Assembly (NCBI RefSeq): GCF_042648365.1
Contig: NZ_JBHRXI010000051.1
Location: 1 to 39,426 of the forward strand
Length of the DNA stretch: 39,426 nucleotides
Direction: 5' to 3'
DNA from: Lutimaribacter_A marinistellae
GTDB taxonomy: Bacteria; Pseudomonadota; Alphaproteobacteria; Rhodobacterales; Rhodobacteraceae
Shown: positions 1-9,657 of the stretch, in pieces
How the letters are laid out: every line of letters starts with the position of its first letter
Numbering within the stretch: the first letter of the stretch is position 1
Notes under the pieces: model-generated
What the model was told of the DNA's origin: nothing
Seen by the model: only the letters and a program-made list of their open reading frames with translations
Database searches by the model: none
Program-made: the position numbers and the translations under genes

Positions 1-3000
1 CCCATAACCCTCACCCTCAACACACAGACCGACGAGGACCAGGACCCCGCAACCGACACCCCAACAGACGGAACCGCAACCGCAACGCGACAGATCGAGA
101 TCGGTTTCGAACTCGATGTCGACCTGACTGCCCCGTCTCGAGTAACTGCGGACGAGGACGCCGACGGAACAGGTGTACGCGTCGATCTTGGGGTAGACGT
201 GGCAGCGACCGACGCCGACGGCTCCGAAAATGCGACTGTCGTCGAGATCGAGTTCACGGACCTGCCAGATGGCACACAATTTTCGACCGGGAGCTACAAT
301 CCTGCTGCAGGGCGCTGGTCTGGCACCATGACCGAGGCCAACGGCCTTGTTCTGGACCTGCCTGCCGATTACTCGGGAACGTTCCGGAACACGATCACCG
401 CGATCAGCCCCGAAGGGCGCGTGGACACGGACCAGGTTGTAGAGATCGCGCCGACAGGCGATATCGTATTCAACATCGATGAGTTGACCGCGAACGAAAC
501 CGACCTGCCGGTGCCGCTGCGTCCGTCCAGTGCATGGCAGGTGTCGATAGATGATCTCGATGCCAACCTTCCGCTTGAGACGATAACCACCGTGGGGTTG
601 TCTCTCGACGGTTTGCCGCCGGGAATGACAATACTAGGCGTTCCCGCAGGAAGCGTCACATACGATCCCGTTACGGGTGGATCTTTAGTTTTCTCCGGCA
701 CGCAGGCACAGTATCAGGCACTTACACTCGTCTTTCCACGAGATTACTCGACGGAGAGCCCCGATACGGACGGATTGACAATCAACGGCAGTCTTGCGGC
801 AACTTCGACCGAAGACGCAGCAGGCCAGACCACGCCGGTCACGTTGCGGATCACACCGGAGGGAGATGCCCGAATTGACACCACGGGCGCGGATACCGTT
901 CCTGATGAAACTGACGCGGCAACGCAGGTTGTTCCGTCGGATCTGCTCGCTCCAGACGTGACAGACCGCGACGGGTCGGAAGGGCTGCAATCACTGGTTC
1001 TGACGATCCGCGGGCTGCCAGCAGGCTCATCGGAGGCGAGCCTCGGCATCACGCCACCTGCGGGTTCCACCCTGGGTTTTGCCCCCGACCCGGCAAATGG
1101 TTCTTCAACCCTGACGCTTACCATGGACGCAGAGTCGGTCGTAGATGTGGCGGCGGCGTATGCAGGCTTCGCGCTTACGCTACCGGCGGATTTCTCGACT
1201 GCGAACAGGTCGGACCTGACGGATGGCAACACTGCGCTCTCGCTGGAGTTCCAACTGGACATCCAAACAGACGAGGATCAGGACCCCACGAGCGATACGA
1301 TCAACGACGGGACGGCGACGGCGACTCGGACAATCGACATCGATTTCGAAGAGGATATCGAGCTTTCCGCTCCTGCACTTCTAACGGCACAAGAGGATGG
1401 CGGATTTACCGGGCAGCCGGCCCCGGGGGTAGATGTCGATCTGGAAATCGAGATCGACATCACCGACCAGGACGGGTCCGAAACCGCCGACCCGACCGAT
1501 CCACGCTTCGCCGCGACGGTTGGCATTCGTTTCTTCGGCCTGCCTGTCGGAACGGGTGTGAACGAGGGTGCGCTCAACGGTGACAGTTGGGCGGGAACTG
1601 TCAGTGAGGCCGAAAACCTGGTTCTGAGCCTTCCCGGCGATTACTTCGGTGCATTCCTGCATGTCGTGACCGTCACAACCCCGGAGGGCGCCAAGTCGAC
1701 GCTTCAAGCCGTTCGCGTCGAACCTACACCCGATATCATCATATCTGGTTCGGTCGAGGTGGACGAAACCGACGATGTTCTGACCGTCCAACTCAACCAA
1801 TTCTACTCGGTCATCATTGACCCTGCCGAAACGGTTCTGGCCGCGAGCTTCGAGATTGATGGCTTGCCACTGGGTACCGAATTCCTGGACGCCGCCATGA
1901 ACCCTGTGGGCACGTTGACCGACAATGGCGACGGTACGGTCGACTTCGTCTACGCTGCGCCGCCTGATCCGCTGACGCCGAATGACATCACGGCCTACCT
2001 TCCACGCGACTATTCGACGACAAGCCCCCTGCAGACCCTGATGGCGGACTTCAGCGTGACAACGGATCAGGGGACAGTCTCGGAGAGCCTTCCCTTTATC
2101 GTCAACGAAGAAGGCGATATCGCCGTTGGCGACGGTGCCTTCGCTCTTTCGGAAACCGATGCAGTACTGACATTCCGCCCGGCGGATCAGATTACACCCA
2201 CCGCAACCGATATCGATGGATCGGAAACGGTGGACCAGGTTGGCGTGGTGTTCAACGCCCTGCCACCGGGAAGCAGGTTCTCGACCGACGGTGGTGCAAC
2301 CTTCCAAGCGGCTGGCGCGACGCTCGATTTCCTCGGCACACTGGCAGACTACAATGGCCTGATCATCGAGTTACCAGCAGACTATTCCACCGAAAACCCG
2401 CCCACGACGCTAGAGGGCCTGGTTGGTGCCGTCACGAATGAGGGCGGGTTCGATGTCGGCGACTTGACCGTAACGATCGACGCCGAGGGCGATGTCATCT
2501 TGAATGGCCCGGGGCAACTGGACCTTTCGGAAAACGATGTGCCGGGCGACACGGACGAGGACAACACGACAAGCGACCCGGTCGAGATTGTCTTGTTCCA
2601 GGCGCTTGAACCCGTTTCTCCAGATCAGGACGGGTCTGAAAGCATCGCACAGGTCGACGTCACGATTTCCGGACTTCCGGATGGCAGTACCTATTCCATT
2701 GATGGCGGCAGCAGCTTCGTTCCCGTACCAAGCGGGTCAACCTTCACGCTGACAGCGCTCACCAACCAAGAGTATCAGGACCTGATATTCCGGGTGCCTG
2801 ACGACTATTCGACGAGTTCGGCCATAACCGGCAGCGTCACGGCAACGACCGACGAGGCCATCCTCGCGGGCGAAACCGATCAGAATGCCTTTGACGGGAT
2901 CGAGACGCGCGACTTCCAGGTAACCATCGCGTCGGAACAGGACGTTCGGATTACCGCCAATGACATCACGGTGATCGAGGATCTGGGGGTAGACATCCCA

Positions 3001-6000
3001 TTGAACCTGGATGCGGCGGTGACCGATATAGACGGATCAGAGTCGATAACCGCCATCTCGGTTGCGTTTGCAGGGCTGCCCGCCGGCGACACGGTTCTGA
3101 CCGATGGCACGGTTCTGAATGGCCCGACAGACAGTTGGACCGGCGATCTGGCGGCTTTGCAGCAACTGGGCGTTCGTTCCTTCCCGCAGCACTTCTCGGG
3201 CATTGTCGATATCGAGGTAACCATCCAGACCGACGAAGGTGTTGCCGCAGGCACGACGCGCGCTTTTGCACTCAACGTAACACCCGTTGCTGAGCCCACC
3301 ATCGTACTGGCGGTTGACGACAGCGAGGTGGACGTAGACGAGATCGGAACGGACAACTACCTTGTCGATGAAGATGGGTCTTTCCTGCTGACCATCGACG
3401 CACAGACGCCGGACCGCGACGGGTCCGAGGAATTGACCGAGATCGTGATCGCCGACTTGCCCGCAGGCTGGGTGCCCGATACCAATGGTGCCGTGGATCT
3501 CGCCTTGTTCGAGCAGGGACGCAACCAGATCTCGTCGGCCAATCTGTCCGGTACGACACTAACGATCACGCTGAACAGTAATGTCACGGTTTTCTCGGGC
3601 GCCTTGCGCGTTACCCCCCTCGCCGATGACGATCGCGACGTCGAGACCATCGTTTCCGGTGATTTGACCGCCACTGTCACGGCCGAAGATCGGGCAGCGG
3701 GCTTGCCGACAGACACGGCCAAGGTCAGCGATCCGGTCGATGTCGATGTGGACGCCATTGTCGATGGCGCCTCGTTCAACACCCAGAATCACCGGCGCAC
3801 CGAGAACACACAGGACGTCAGGCGCCTGAACCTGTCCATCACTGATCTCGCGCTGGACGATGTCGACGGGTCCGAGGCGTTCTCGTCGCTTGATCTGACG
3901 ATCACCGTCGCGACCGAAAGCGACATGTTCGACGCGTCCGACCCCAGCCAGCTGATGCTCAGTGTTCGGAACTCGGGGGCGCGGAATGATGTCGTCATCA
4001 CCCAGACCGCTGGAACGGCCGACAGCGTCAGTTATTCGGTCGAACCGGCCCCGGGTACCACGACGGATGAATTTTCGACCGCTATCGAGTTCCTTCGCCT
4101 GACGGTGCCGCAACATTTCAGCGGTCTTCTCACGGTCGACGGCACCGCGAACTGGAACGAGACGACGACTGGCGATGTCGAAATCGATACGACCGACAAT
4201 TTCGCGACGCAGGTTTTCCAACTTACCGAAGAGGTCCGGCCGGATGCCGAGGCCGAGCTGTTCGCAGGTGTATTCGTCAACAATGTTGCCTTTGTCGAGC
4301 GCGGCAGCCCCCGCAGGGTCGTCGAGCGCGCAGTCGACTCCGATGTCATCGATACGTCGACAATGCAGGTGGTTGAAAGCACCGATGACGGTTCCGGGCC
4401 CGGTCCGATAACGCTTTTCCTGCGCCTCGATGCCCGAACACCCGACAAGGATGGCTCGGAACAGCTTGAGACACTGATCGTCGAAAACGTGCCGACCGCC
4501 TGGATTGCCCCGTTCGAGTCCGGCGGCATCATCAATCCGGATGCGTTCCGCGGACCTACCGGCGTGGGCCCACTACCCGTACCCGAGCTCGCAAAGCTCG
4601 CGTCATCGACTTATGACCCCGCGACAGGCCAGATCACGCTGACCTTTGCACCGGACGTAACCGAATTCTCCGGTGTGCTGCCACTTGAGCCCTCGCTATA
4701 CGAGGATTATGACATCGACCGGATGAATGGCGATCCGTTCACCTCCGTTGGCGACTTCTTCGGGGCCGATCTGAAATTCACCCTGACCACCGTGGATTCC
4801 AGCACTGTCCAGACCAATCGCCAGACCGCCAGCGTTCAGGTCGATGTCGATGTCGGCCCGCTGAACAACTTTGCCGTCCTTATCAACAAGCCCGTCGGGA
4901 ACGAGCAGGTCATTGACGATGCCGGCGGCGTCTTTCAGTTCCCGATTACGCCGGTCATCCGGGATACGGATGGATCAGAGACGATCACGGCGGTCGTCCT
5001 GCGCGACGTCCCGGCCGGCCTGACCGTTTATGCAGCCGATCCGGACAATCCGACCGGACCGAAAATCCCCGCGCTGATCACCGACCTGAACATGCCGCCA
5101 GGTTTCAACTCCTGGAGCCTTGAAGCCAGCCAGTTTCAGACCGCTGAGTTGCGAGGTGTACCGCTTCATTTCGCAGGCGATCTGCCCCTTACGGTTGATG
5201 TTGTCACAACGGAATTCGATGGCGGTGGCACGCGAGTGACCCGGCTGAACGAGGTCTTTACCGTCCTGCCCGTCGTCGACGGCGGCAATCCCAACGGGAA
5301 CACGACCGGTCCGGAAGACACCGCCTTCAAGGTCGACCTCCGCGCCAACGTGATCGACAATCCCGGCAATTCCCCCGGATCTCCCGAAGAGGTATTTGGC
5401 GATATCGTCATCTCGAATGTGCAACCGGACTCGTTTGGCCGGACGCTTCGGTTCTTCGATGGCAACCCGGCCGCATCCGTCGGCGGAACGGTCCCGAACG
5501 AGTTCCTGCTCGACACCCGTGGCGCCTTGACCCTATCGCAGGCACAGGCGGGGAACCTCTGGGTATTGCCGGGGCAGGACAGCAACGAAACATTCCATTT
5601 CGATGTAACGCTGTCATACCGCGAAACGATCGACCCGACGCAGGTCACAAGCCGGACCTCCTCCGTCGCGATAGATGTCACCGGCGTGGCCGACACTCCG
5701 ATCATCACCGTTCAGGACCCGGACCCCAGCAACGCGCCCGACGGCGTCCGTGACAACCTGATCGATGACACGTTCCGGCCGGACGAGGTTGTGGACGGAG
5801 TCGCGAACCACGATCGGGTCTATGGTTATGTCGGCCTCGACACCCAGATCTTTGAGTTGGACGCGAGGCTTACGAACCTGCAACTCATCACCGGTCTCTA
5901 CAATGCGGAAAACCCGTCATTCGGGTCTGCCACGCCGCTGAGCGGGACGATGACGGAAATCACGTTCAGTGGCAGTTTCGACGGCTCGGAAACGATCTAC

Positions 6001-8757
6001 TACATCATCACGGGCGTCGACCCGGCAACGACCTTCAGCGGGGGCACCCCTGCCGACACCACGGGCACATCCTACTTCGTCACCGAGGCGCAGCTTGCAA
6101 ACCTTCGGTTCGTGCCGGAAGACGTTTCACAAGTGACCTATTACGACATGACGTTCAACGCGATCGTCGTCGAAGATGATTTCAGTTATCCCAGCACAAC
6201 CAATATCGGCGATTTCCTGAACCTGGTGGATGCCAGCGCCGGCGGCGAGGTCGTGAGCCAGGACTTCACCGTCGTGGTTTTGCCAGGGACGGGTGACGGT
6301 GGCAGCGCCTGTACACCCGAGCAGGACCTGCCTTTGCCGACGCTCGAACTTATCGGAAGCGGCGACGAAGACACTGAAATAGCGCTCAAACTGAAGATTA
6401 CGCCTCAGCCGCCGTTCTACGACAGCATCGAGGACTTGTGGAACCTGCCGAACGGCGTGACCGGTGATTTCGGTTTGGCCATTACGCTGCCGCCCGGATC
6501 GACCATCAGCACGGACCCGCCGGGCGGTGCGCTGTTTGATCCCGATACCGGTCTTTGGGTCATCGACCTGGCAACGCTTGGCGTGGACCCGAACGACCCG
6601 ACACAGACGCAGGGAACCATTCTGTTCACCCCACCCGAGCACGAGTCGAGCCCGGACAACCCGTTCTCTACCGGCGAAACGCTTGGGCCGGATGATCCGT
6701 ATGACAGCCTCGACACGCTCGAATACCAGATGATCCTCAACAATTTCACCTGTGGAACCACCTCCAGCGGATCGAGCACGTTCAACCTGACGATCGTGCC
6801 GGTGGCGGACGGCCCCCGCATCGTTCTTGCCGGTGGAAATTCTTTTGACGAGGATACGAACTACGATCTGGGCCTGACCATCGAGGGCATCGACGGCGGC
6901 GAACGTGTCACCGGCAATGTCGTCATCACCATCAGCGACACCGCCGCACAGGCATTGGTCGATGGATCGGGGAACCCGATCACGGGAACTCCGGTCGCGG
7001 GCGGTCTGCTGCGGTTCGAGATCGCTCCCACGGATCTTGCAGGCCTGTCCATCGTTCCGGTCACACACTACAGCGGGCCTCTCGAACTGGAAATCGAGGC
7101 AACGACCGAGGACATCAACGGCGACACCAAAACGAACAGCCTGTCGCGGACGATCGAAGTGATACCCGTCGCGGATCAGCCCACCTTCGACTTTGATACG
7201 AGCGTCACCGACCCCGATACAGGGCAACCCTTTGTCGACCTCTCCGGCCCCGTTCCGGTCATCCTTGCGATCGAAGATGTTCCGTTCAACCTGTCACAGG
7301 TGCTGGAGGCCGCGACCCCGGACCAGGATGGGTCCGAGACGATCTCGATCGTGTTGGGGCCAGTCCCGGATTATCTCGAGGTTTCAGGCCCGTCCGGATC
7401 AGGTTTCATCGATAATGGTGACGGAACCTTCACCATCTCGGAAACCGCGTTCCCGCAGGTCACATTGAAACTGGCGGTTGAACACGCCCGAACACCGGAC
7501 AGCCTTGATCCGTCTCTGCCGTCGGAGATCCCGCTTCAGATTACCGTCAACACCTTGGAACTCGCCAATTCGGACGAGCAATCGGGAACACAATCCTTTA
7601 TTCTTCGGGTTCGGCCCGACGCCGATCTGCCAACTCTGGCCGCGCAGATCACGCCAGCCTCGGGCGTCGAGGATCAAAGCGCGACATTCACCCTAGCGCT
7701 ATCCGCCACAACACCGGATTTCCACGAAACAATGGATTTCCAGTTGTCGCAATTGCCGCAGGGCACGGTGGTTCTTGTTGGTGGGGCGCCAGTCACCGTA
7801 ACGAATGGGGTCGCGACCATCCCGGGCAGTTCTGTGCCGGCTGTCTCACGCCTTGCCGGGTGGGACCCCAACGGAACGGTCGAGATCGTGGCCCCGCCTG
7901 ATTTCTCGGGCGATCTCCAGATCGAGGTCACGGCAATCACAACGGACAGTTCGGTTTACTTTACCGATACACAAGCCTCGCCACCGCAAACCCTTACCGC
8001 GGTAATCGACCCTGCACCCGACCTGACCTTTGCCATACTAGATCCGGACGTCATGCTGGACGAAACGGATGCGCCGTTGGAGTATCAGCCGGCCAGCGAC
8101 TTTGACATTCAGGTGACAGACACCGACGGATCAGAAACCGCGACCATCACTTACACGATCGCAGGCGTTCCGGCCGGCACAACCTATCGCGTCGGAAGCG
8201 GTGGCGAAGTACCGGTATCCGGCGATCTGGTCTGGACAGGCACCAACGCCGATTTCGCGCAACTGACCGTGACCTTCCCACAGGACCATGCGACCAACGG
8301 CACGCCGCTTGACGGTTCAATTTCGGTCACGACGAATGAAGGCGGCTCCGACGGCGGCAGTTTCACCATCGACATAGCGGGCGAACTTGACCTCGATTTT
8401 ACCGCAAACACGCAACCGACCGCTGCGCCGCAAACCGGAACACCCATCACTGTGGACTTCAACATCGCGGCCACGGTTACTGACGTGCAGGCATCGCCGT
8501 CGGAGACCCTGGAAACAGTGCTGGTCCGGTTTGATACACCGCCACCGGCCGGCACGGTGCCGTCAGCGGGAACGATTTCCGGCAATGTTTTGACCCTGTC
8601 GCGTGGGTCAACCTCACCTGCTGACTTCGCCTTGCTGGTCGCGGCGCTATCGATCACCCTGCCCGGTACTTATGCGGGTGTCCTGACCGGCGACATCACA
8701 GTGCAGACAAATCATGGCGATGGGGCGCCTGTACCGTTCTCGATTGCCGTGAATGAC
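1..8757 (+). repeat. Tandem cadherin/VCBS-like modules of the adhesin, with a 413-residue super-repeat at the start
   Basis: DGSE-type motifs recur in forms such as DADGSE, DRDGSE, DQDGSE and DIDGSE, each followed by a GLPxG turn about 15-20 residues later. Some modules have lost the motif (for example DDLDANLPLET and IIDPAETV). A higher-order repeat is visible: the TDEDQDP segment with its following GTATATR at codon 11 onward (base 31) recurs at base 1270, an offset of 1239 bases or 413 codons. Three modules (DGSE, degenerate, DGSE) follow in the same order in both copies. DNA identity between the copies is low, so these are old duplications. Confidence 0.8.
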
Positions 8758-9657
8758 CAGCCCGTAATCACCGGGCCGATCGACGTGGTGTCAGTCGATC
8801 CGCTGTTTGTCATTCCGTTCTCGGATCTGCTGGCCAATGCAAGCGACCCGAACGGACCGCTGACCATCGAGAATGTGACAATCGACGATCCGTCGATCAG
8901 CGTTTCGGTAATTGGTTCCGATGTGTTCATCGCCACGCCGGTTCCGTACGACGGCAGTGCCACGTTGAGCTACGAAGTCGTGGATAGCGGTCCCGGCCCC
9001 GCACGTAGCACGGCAACGGCGAACCTGGTGATCGACACACTCCAGATGGAGTCCGACGGAACCGTGACGAACCCCGATGGCACCACGCGAGATCTCATGA
9101 CGGACGAGACTGGCGACGCCGCTTCTGTCGATGTTGCGAAGGGGACGGCAGGGAATGACGCCGTGATTGTCGATGGCACACGCCCCTATCAGGATATCGA
9201 CGGTTTCGAGATGCTGGGCGGTTCTGATTTCGTCGATCTTGGCGGCGCGACAACAGCATTCTCAGTCGACCTCGGCGCAGGCGACGACATCGCGATCGGT
9301 GGCGCAGGAGATGATGTCCTGATCGGAGGCGCCGGTGCGGACACGCTCACAGGCGGCGCAGGCCAAGACATGTTTTCGATAACCGATCTGTCCTCGACCG
9401 ATACCATCCTCGACTTCGAAGAACCGACCGGGATCCTCAATCCCACGGGCGTCGATCAACTTGATCTGACCTTGACCGTCACGCTGGCCCCCGGAGAGAC
9501 GCTTGCCGACCACGTCGGATACAGCAATTCGGACGGCCAACTGTTGATTGACGGTCAGGTCGCAGCCGTGGTGAGTGATGCTGGCGGCGCGTTTGCGGAT
9601 GCTGTCGAAGTGATCTTCACGAATGCCAGCGGCGCACAGGAAACTGCCGTGATCTAA
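1..9657 (+). CDS. Giant type I secreted RTX adhesin with tandem beta-sandwich repeats (5' end outside window)
   Basis: The frame is open from base 1, so the gene starts upstream; 3218 codons plus a TAA stop are visible. The protein is acidic and rich in Asp, Thr and Gly. It is built of roughly 16 diverged modules of about 100-140 residues, each with a DxDGSE motif, a GLPxG turn, a [LVF]PxDYS or PxxFSG motif and an EG(D) ending. This resembles the cadherin/VCBS-like domains of LapA/BpfA-type adhesins. The C-terminus has glycine-aspartate RTX nonapeptides (9271-9375) and then a region starting TDTILDF and rich in hydrophobic residues, typical of type I secretion targets. I expect calcium-dependent folding outside the cell and a role in attachment or biofilm. 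The N-terminal retention module, which would show whether it is LapG-cleavable, is not in the window. No lapD or lapG is visible. The exporter genes lie convergently downstream. Confidence 0.9.
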   Translation, partial: PITLTLNTQTDEDQDPATDTPTDGTATATRQIEIGFELDVDLTAPSRVTADEDADGTGVRVDLGVDVAATDADGSENATVVEIEFTDLPDGTQFSTGSYNPAAGRWSGTMTEANGLVLDLPADYSGTFRNTITAISPEGRVDTDQVVEIAPTGDIVFNIDELTANETDLPVPLRPSSAWQVSIDDLDANLPLETITTVGLSLDGLPPGMTILGVPAGSVTYDPVTGGSLVFSGTQAQYQALTLVFPRDYSTESPDTDGLTINGSLAATSTEDAAGQTTPVTLRITPEGDARIDTTGADTVPDETDAATQVVPSDLLAPDVTDRDGSEGLQSLVLTIRGLPAGSSEASLGITPPAGSTLGFAPDPANGSSTLTLTMDAESVVDVAAAYAGFALTLPADFSTANRSDLTDGNTALSLEFQLDIQTDEDQDPTSDTINDGTATATRTIDIDFEEDIELSAPALLTAQEDGGFTGQPAPGVDVDLEIEIDITDQDGSETADPTDPRFAATVGIRFFGLPVGTGVNEGALNGDSWAGTVSEAENLVLSLPGDYFGAFLHVVTVTTPEGAKSTLQAVRVEPTPDIIISGSVEVDETDDVLTVQLNQFYSVIIDPAETVLAASFEIDGLPLGTEFLDAAMNPVGTLTDNGDGTVDFVYAAPPDPLTPNDITAYLPRDYSTTSPLQTLMADFSVTTDQGTVSESLPFIVNEEGDIAVGDGAFALSETDAVLTFRPADQITPTATDIDGSETVDQVGVVFNALPPGSRFSTDGGATFQAAGATLDFLGTLADYNGLIIELPADYSTENPPTTLEGLVGAVTNEGGFDVGDLTVTIDAEGDVILNGPGQLDLSENDVPGDTDEDNTTSDPVEIVLFQALEPVSPDQDGSESIAQVDVTISGLPDGSTYSIDGGSSFVPVPSGSTFTLTALTNQEYQDLIFRVPDDYSTSSAITGSVTATTDEAILAGETDQNAFDGIETRDFQVTIASEQDVRITANDITVIEDLGVDIPLNLDAAVTDIDGSESITAISVAFAGLPAGDTVLTDGTVLNGPTDSWTGDLAALQQLGVRSFPQHFSGIVDIEVTIQTDEGVAAGTTRAFALNVTPVAEPTIVLAVDDSEVDVDEIGTDNYLVDEDGSFLLTIDAQTPDRDGSEELTEIVIADLPAGWVPDTNGAVDLALFEQGRNQISSANLSGTTLTITLNSNVTVFSGALRVTPLADDDRDVETIVSGDLTATVTAEDRAAGLPTDTAKVSDPVDVDVDAIVDGASFNTQNHRRTENTQDVRRLNLSITDLALDDVDGSEAFSSLDLTITVATESDMFDASDPSQLMLSVRNSGARNDVVITQTAGTADSVSYSVEPAPGTTTDEFSTAIEFLRLTVPQHFSGLLTVDGTANWNETTTGDVEIDTTDNFATQVFQLTEEVRPDAEAELFAGVFVNNVAFVERGSPRRVVERAVDSDVIDTSTMQVVESTDDGSGPGPITLFLRLDARTPDKDGSEQLETLIVENVPTAWIAPFESGGIINPDAFRGPTGVGPLPVPELAKLASSTYDPATGQITLTFAPDVTEFSGVLPLEPSLYEDYDIDRMNGDPFTSVGDFFGADLKFTLTTVDSSTVQTNRQTASVQVDVDVGPLNNFAVLINKPVGNEQVIDDAGGVFQFPITPVIRDTDGSETITAVVLRDVPAGLTVYAADPDNPTGPKIPALITDLNMPPGFNSWSLEASQFQTAELRGVPLHFAGDLPLTVDVVTTEFDGGGTRVTRLNEVFTVLPVVDGGNPNGNTTGPEDTAFKVDLRANVIDNPGNSPGSPEEVFGDIVISNVQPDSFGRTLRFFDGNPAASVGGTVPNEFLLDTRGALTLSQAQAGNLWVLPGQDSNETFHFDVTLSYRETIDPTQVTSRTSSVAIDVTGVADTPIITVQDPDPSNAPDGVRDNLIDDTFRPDEVVDGVANHDRVYGYVGLDTQIFELDARLTNLQLITGLYNAENPSFGSATPLSGTMTEITFSGSFDGSETIYYIITGVDPATTFSGGTPADTTGTSYFVTEAQLANLRFVPEDVSQVTYYDMTFNAIVVEDDFSYPSTTNIGDFLNLVDASAGGEVVSQDFTVVVLPGTGDGGSACTPEQDLPLPTLELIGSGDEDTEIALKLKITPQPPFYDSIEDLWNLPNGVTGDFGLAITLPPGSTISTDPPGGALFDPDTGLWVIDLATLGVDPNDPTQTQGTILFTPPEHESSPDNPFSTGETLGPDDPYDSLDTLEYQMILNNFTCGTTSSGSSTFNLTIVPVADGPRIVLAGGNSFDEDTNYDLGLTIEGIDGGERVTGNVVITISDTAAQALVDGSGNPITGTPVAGGLLRFEIAPTDLAGLSIVPVTHYSGPLELEIEATTEDINGDTKTNSLSRTIEVIPVADQPTFDFDTSVTDPDTGQPFVDLSGPVPVILAIEDVPFNLSQVLEAATPDQDGSETISIVLGPVPDYLEVSGPSGSGFIDNGDGTFTISETAFPQVTLKLAVEHARTPDSLDPSLPSEIPLQITVNTLELANSDEQSGTQSFILRVRPDADLPTLAAQITPASGVEDQSATFTLALSATTPDFHETMDFQLSQLPQGTVVLVGGAPVTVTNGVATIPGSSVPAVSRLAGWDPNGTVEIVAPPDFSGDLQIEVTAITTDSSVYFTDTQASPPQTLTAVIDPAPDLTFAILDPDVMLDETDAPLEYQPASDFDIQVTDTDGSETATITYTIAGVPAGTTYRVGSGGEVPVSGDLVWTGTNADFAQLTVTFPQDHATNGTPLDGSISVTTNEGGSDGGSFTIDIAGELDLDFTANTQPTAAPQTGTPITVDFNIAATVTDVQASPSETLETVLVRFDTPPPAGTVPSAGTISGNVLTLSRGSTSPADFALLVAALSITLPGTYAGVLTGDITVQTNHGDGAPVPFSIAVNDQPVITGPIDVVSVDPLFVIPFSDLLANASDPNGPLTIENVTIDDPSISVSVIGSDVFIATPVPYDGSATLSYEVVDSGPGPARSTATANLVIDTLQMESDGTVTNPDGTTRDLMTDETGDAASVDVAKGTAGNDAVIVDGTRPYQDIDGFEMLGGSDFVDLGGATTAFSVDLGAGDDIAIGGAGDDVLIGGAGADTLTGGAGQDMFSITDLSSTDTILDFEEPTGILNPTGVDQLDLTLTVTLAPGETLADHVGYSNSDGQLLIDGQVAAVVSDAGGAFADAVEVIFTNASGAQETAVI
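9271..9375 (+). repeat. RTX calcium-binding nonapeptide repeats
   Basis: The translation reads LGAGDDIAI, GGAGDDVLI, GGAGADTLT, GGAGQDMF, four nonapeptides of the GGxGxDxUx type. They form a calcium-binding parallel beta-roll in type I secreted proteins. The block is short for the size of the protein, as is usual for LapA-like adhesins. Confidence 0.9.

Noticed and set aside
6127..7227. - strand open frame of 366 codons inside the adhesin gene
   Set aside because: Antisense to a conserved repeat protein, rich in Arg and Gly as expected for the reverse of Asp/Thr-rich sequence, and without domain similarity.
1..8757. CRISPR array or recombining DNA repeats
   Set aside because: The repetition is at protein level in diverged coding modules of 100-140 residues; there are no short identical repeats with spacers.
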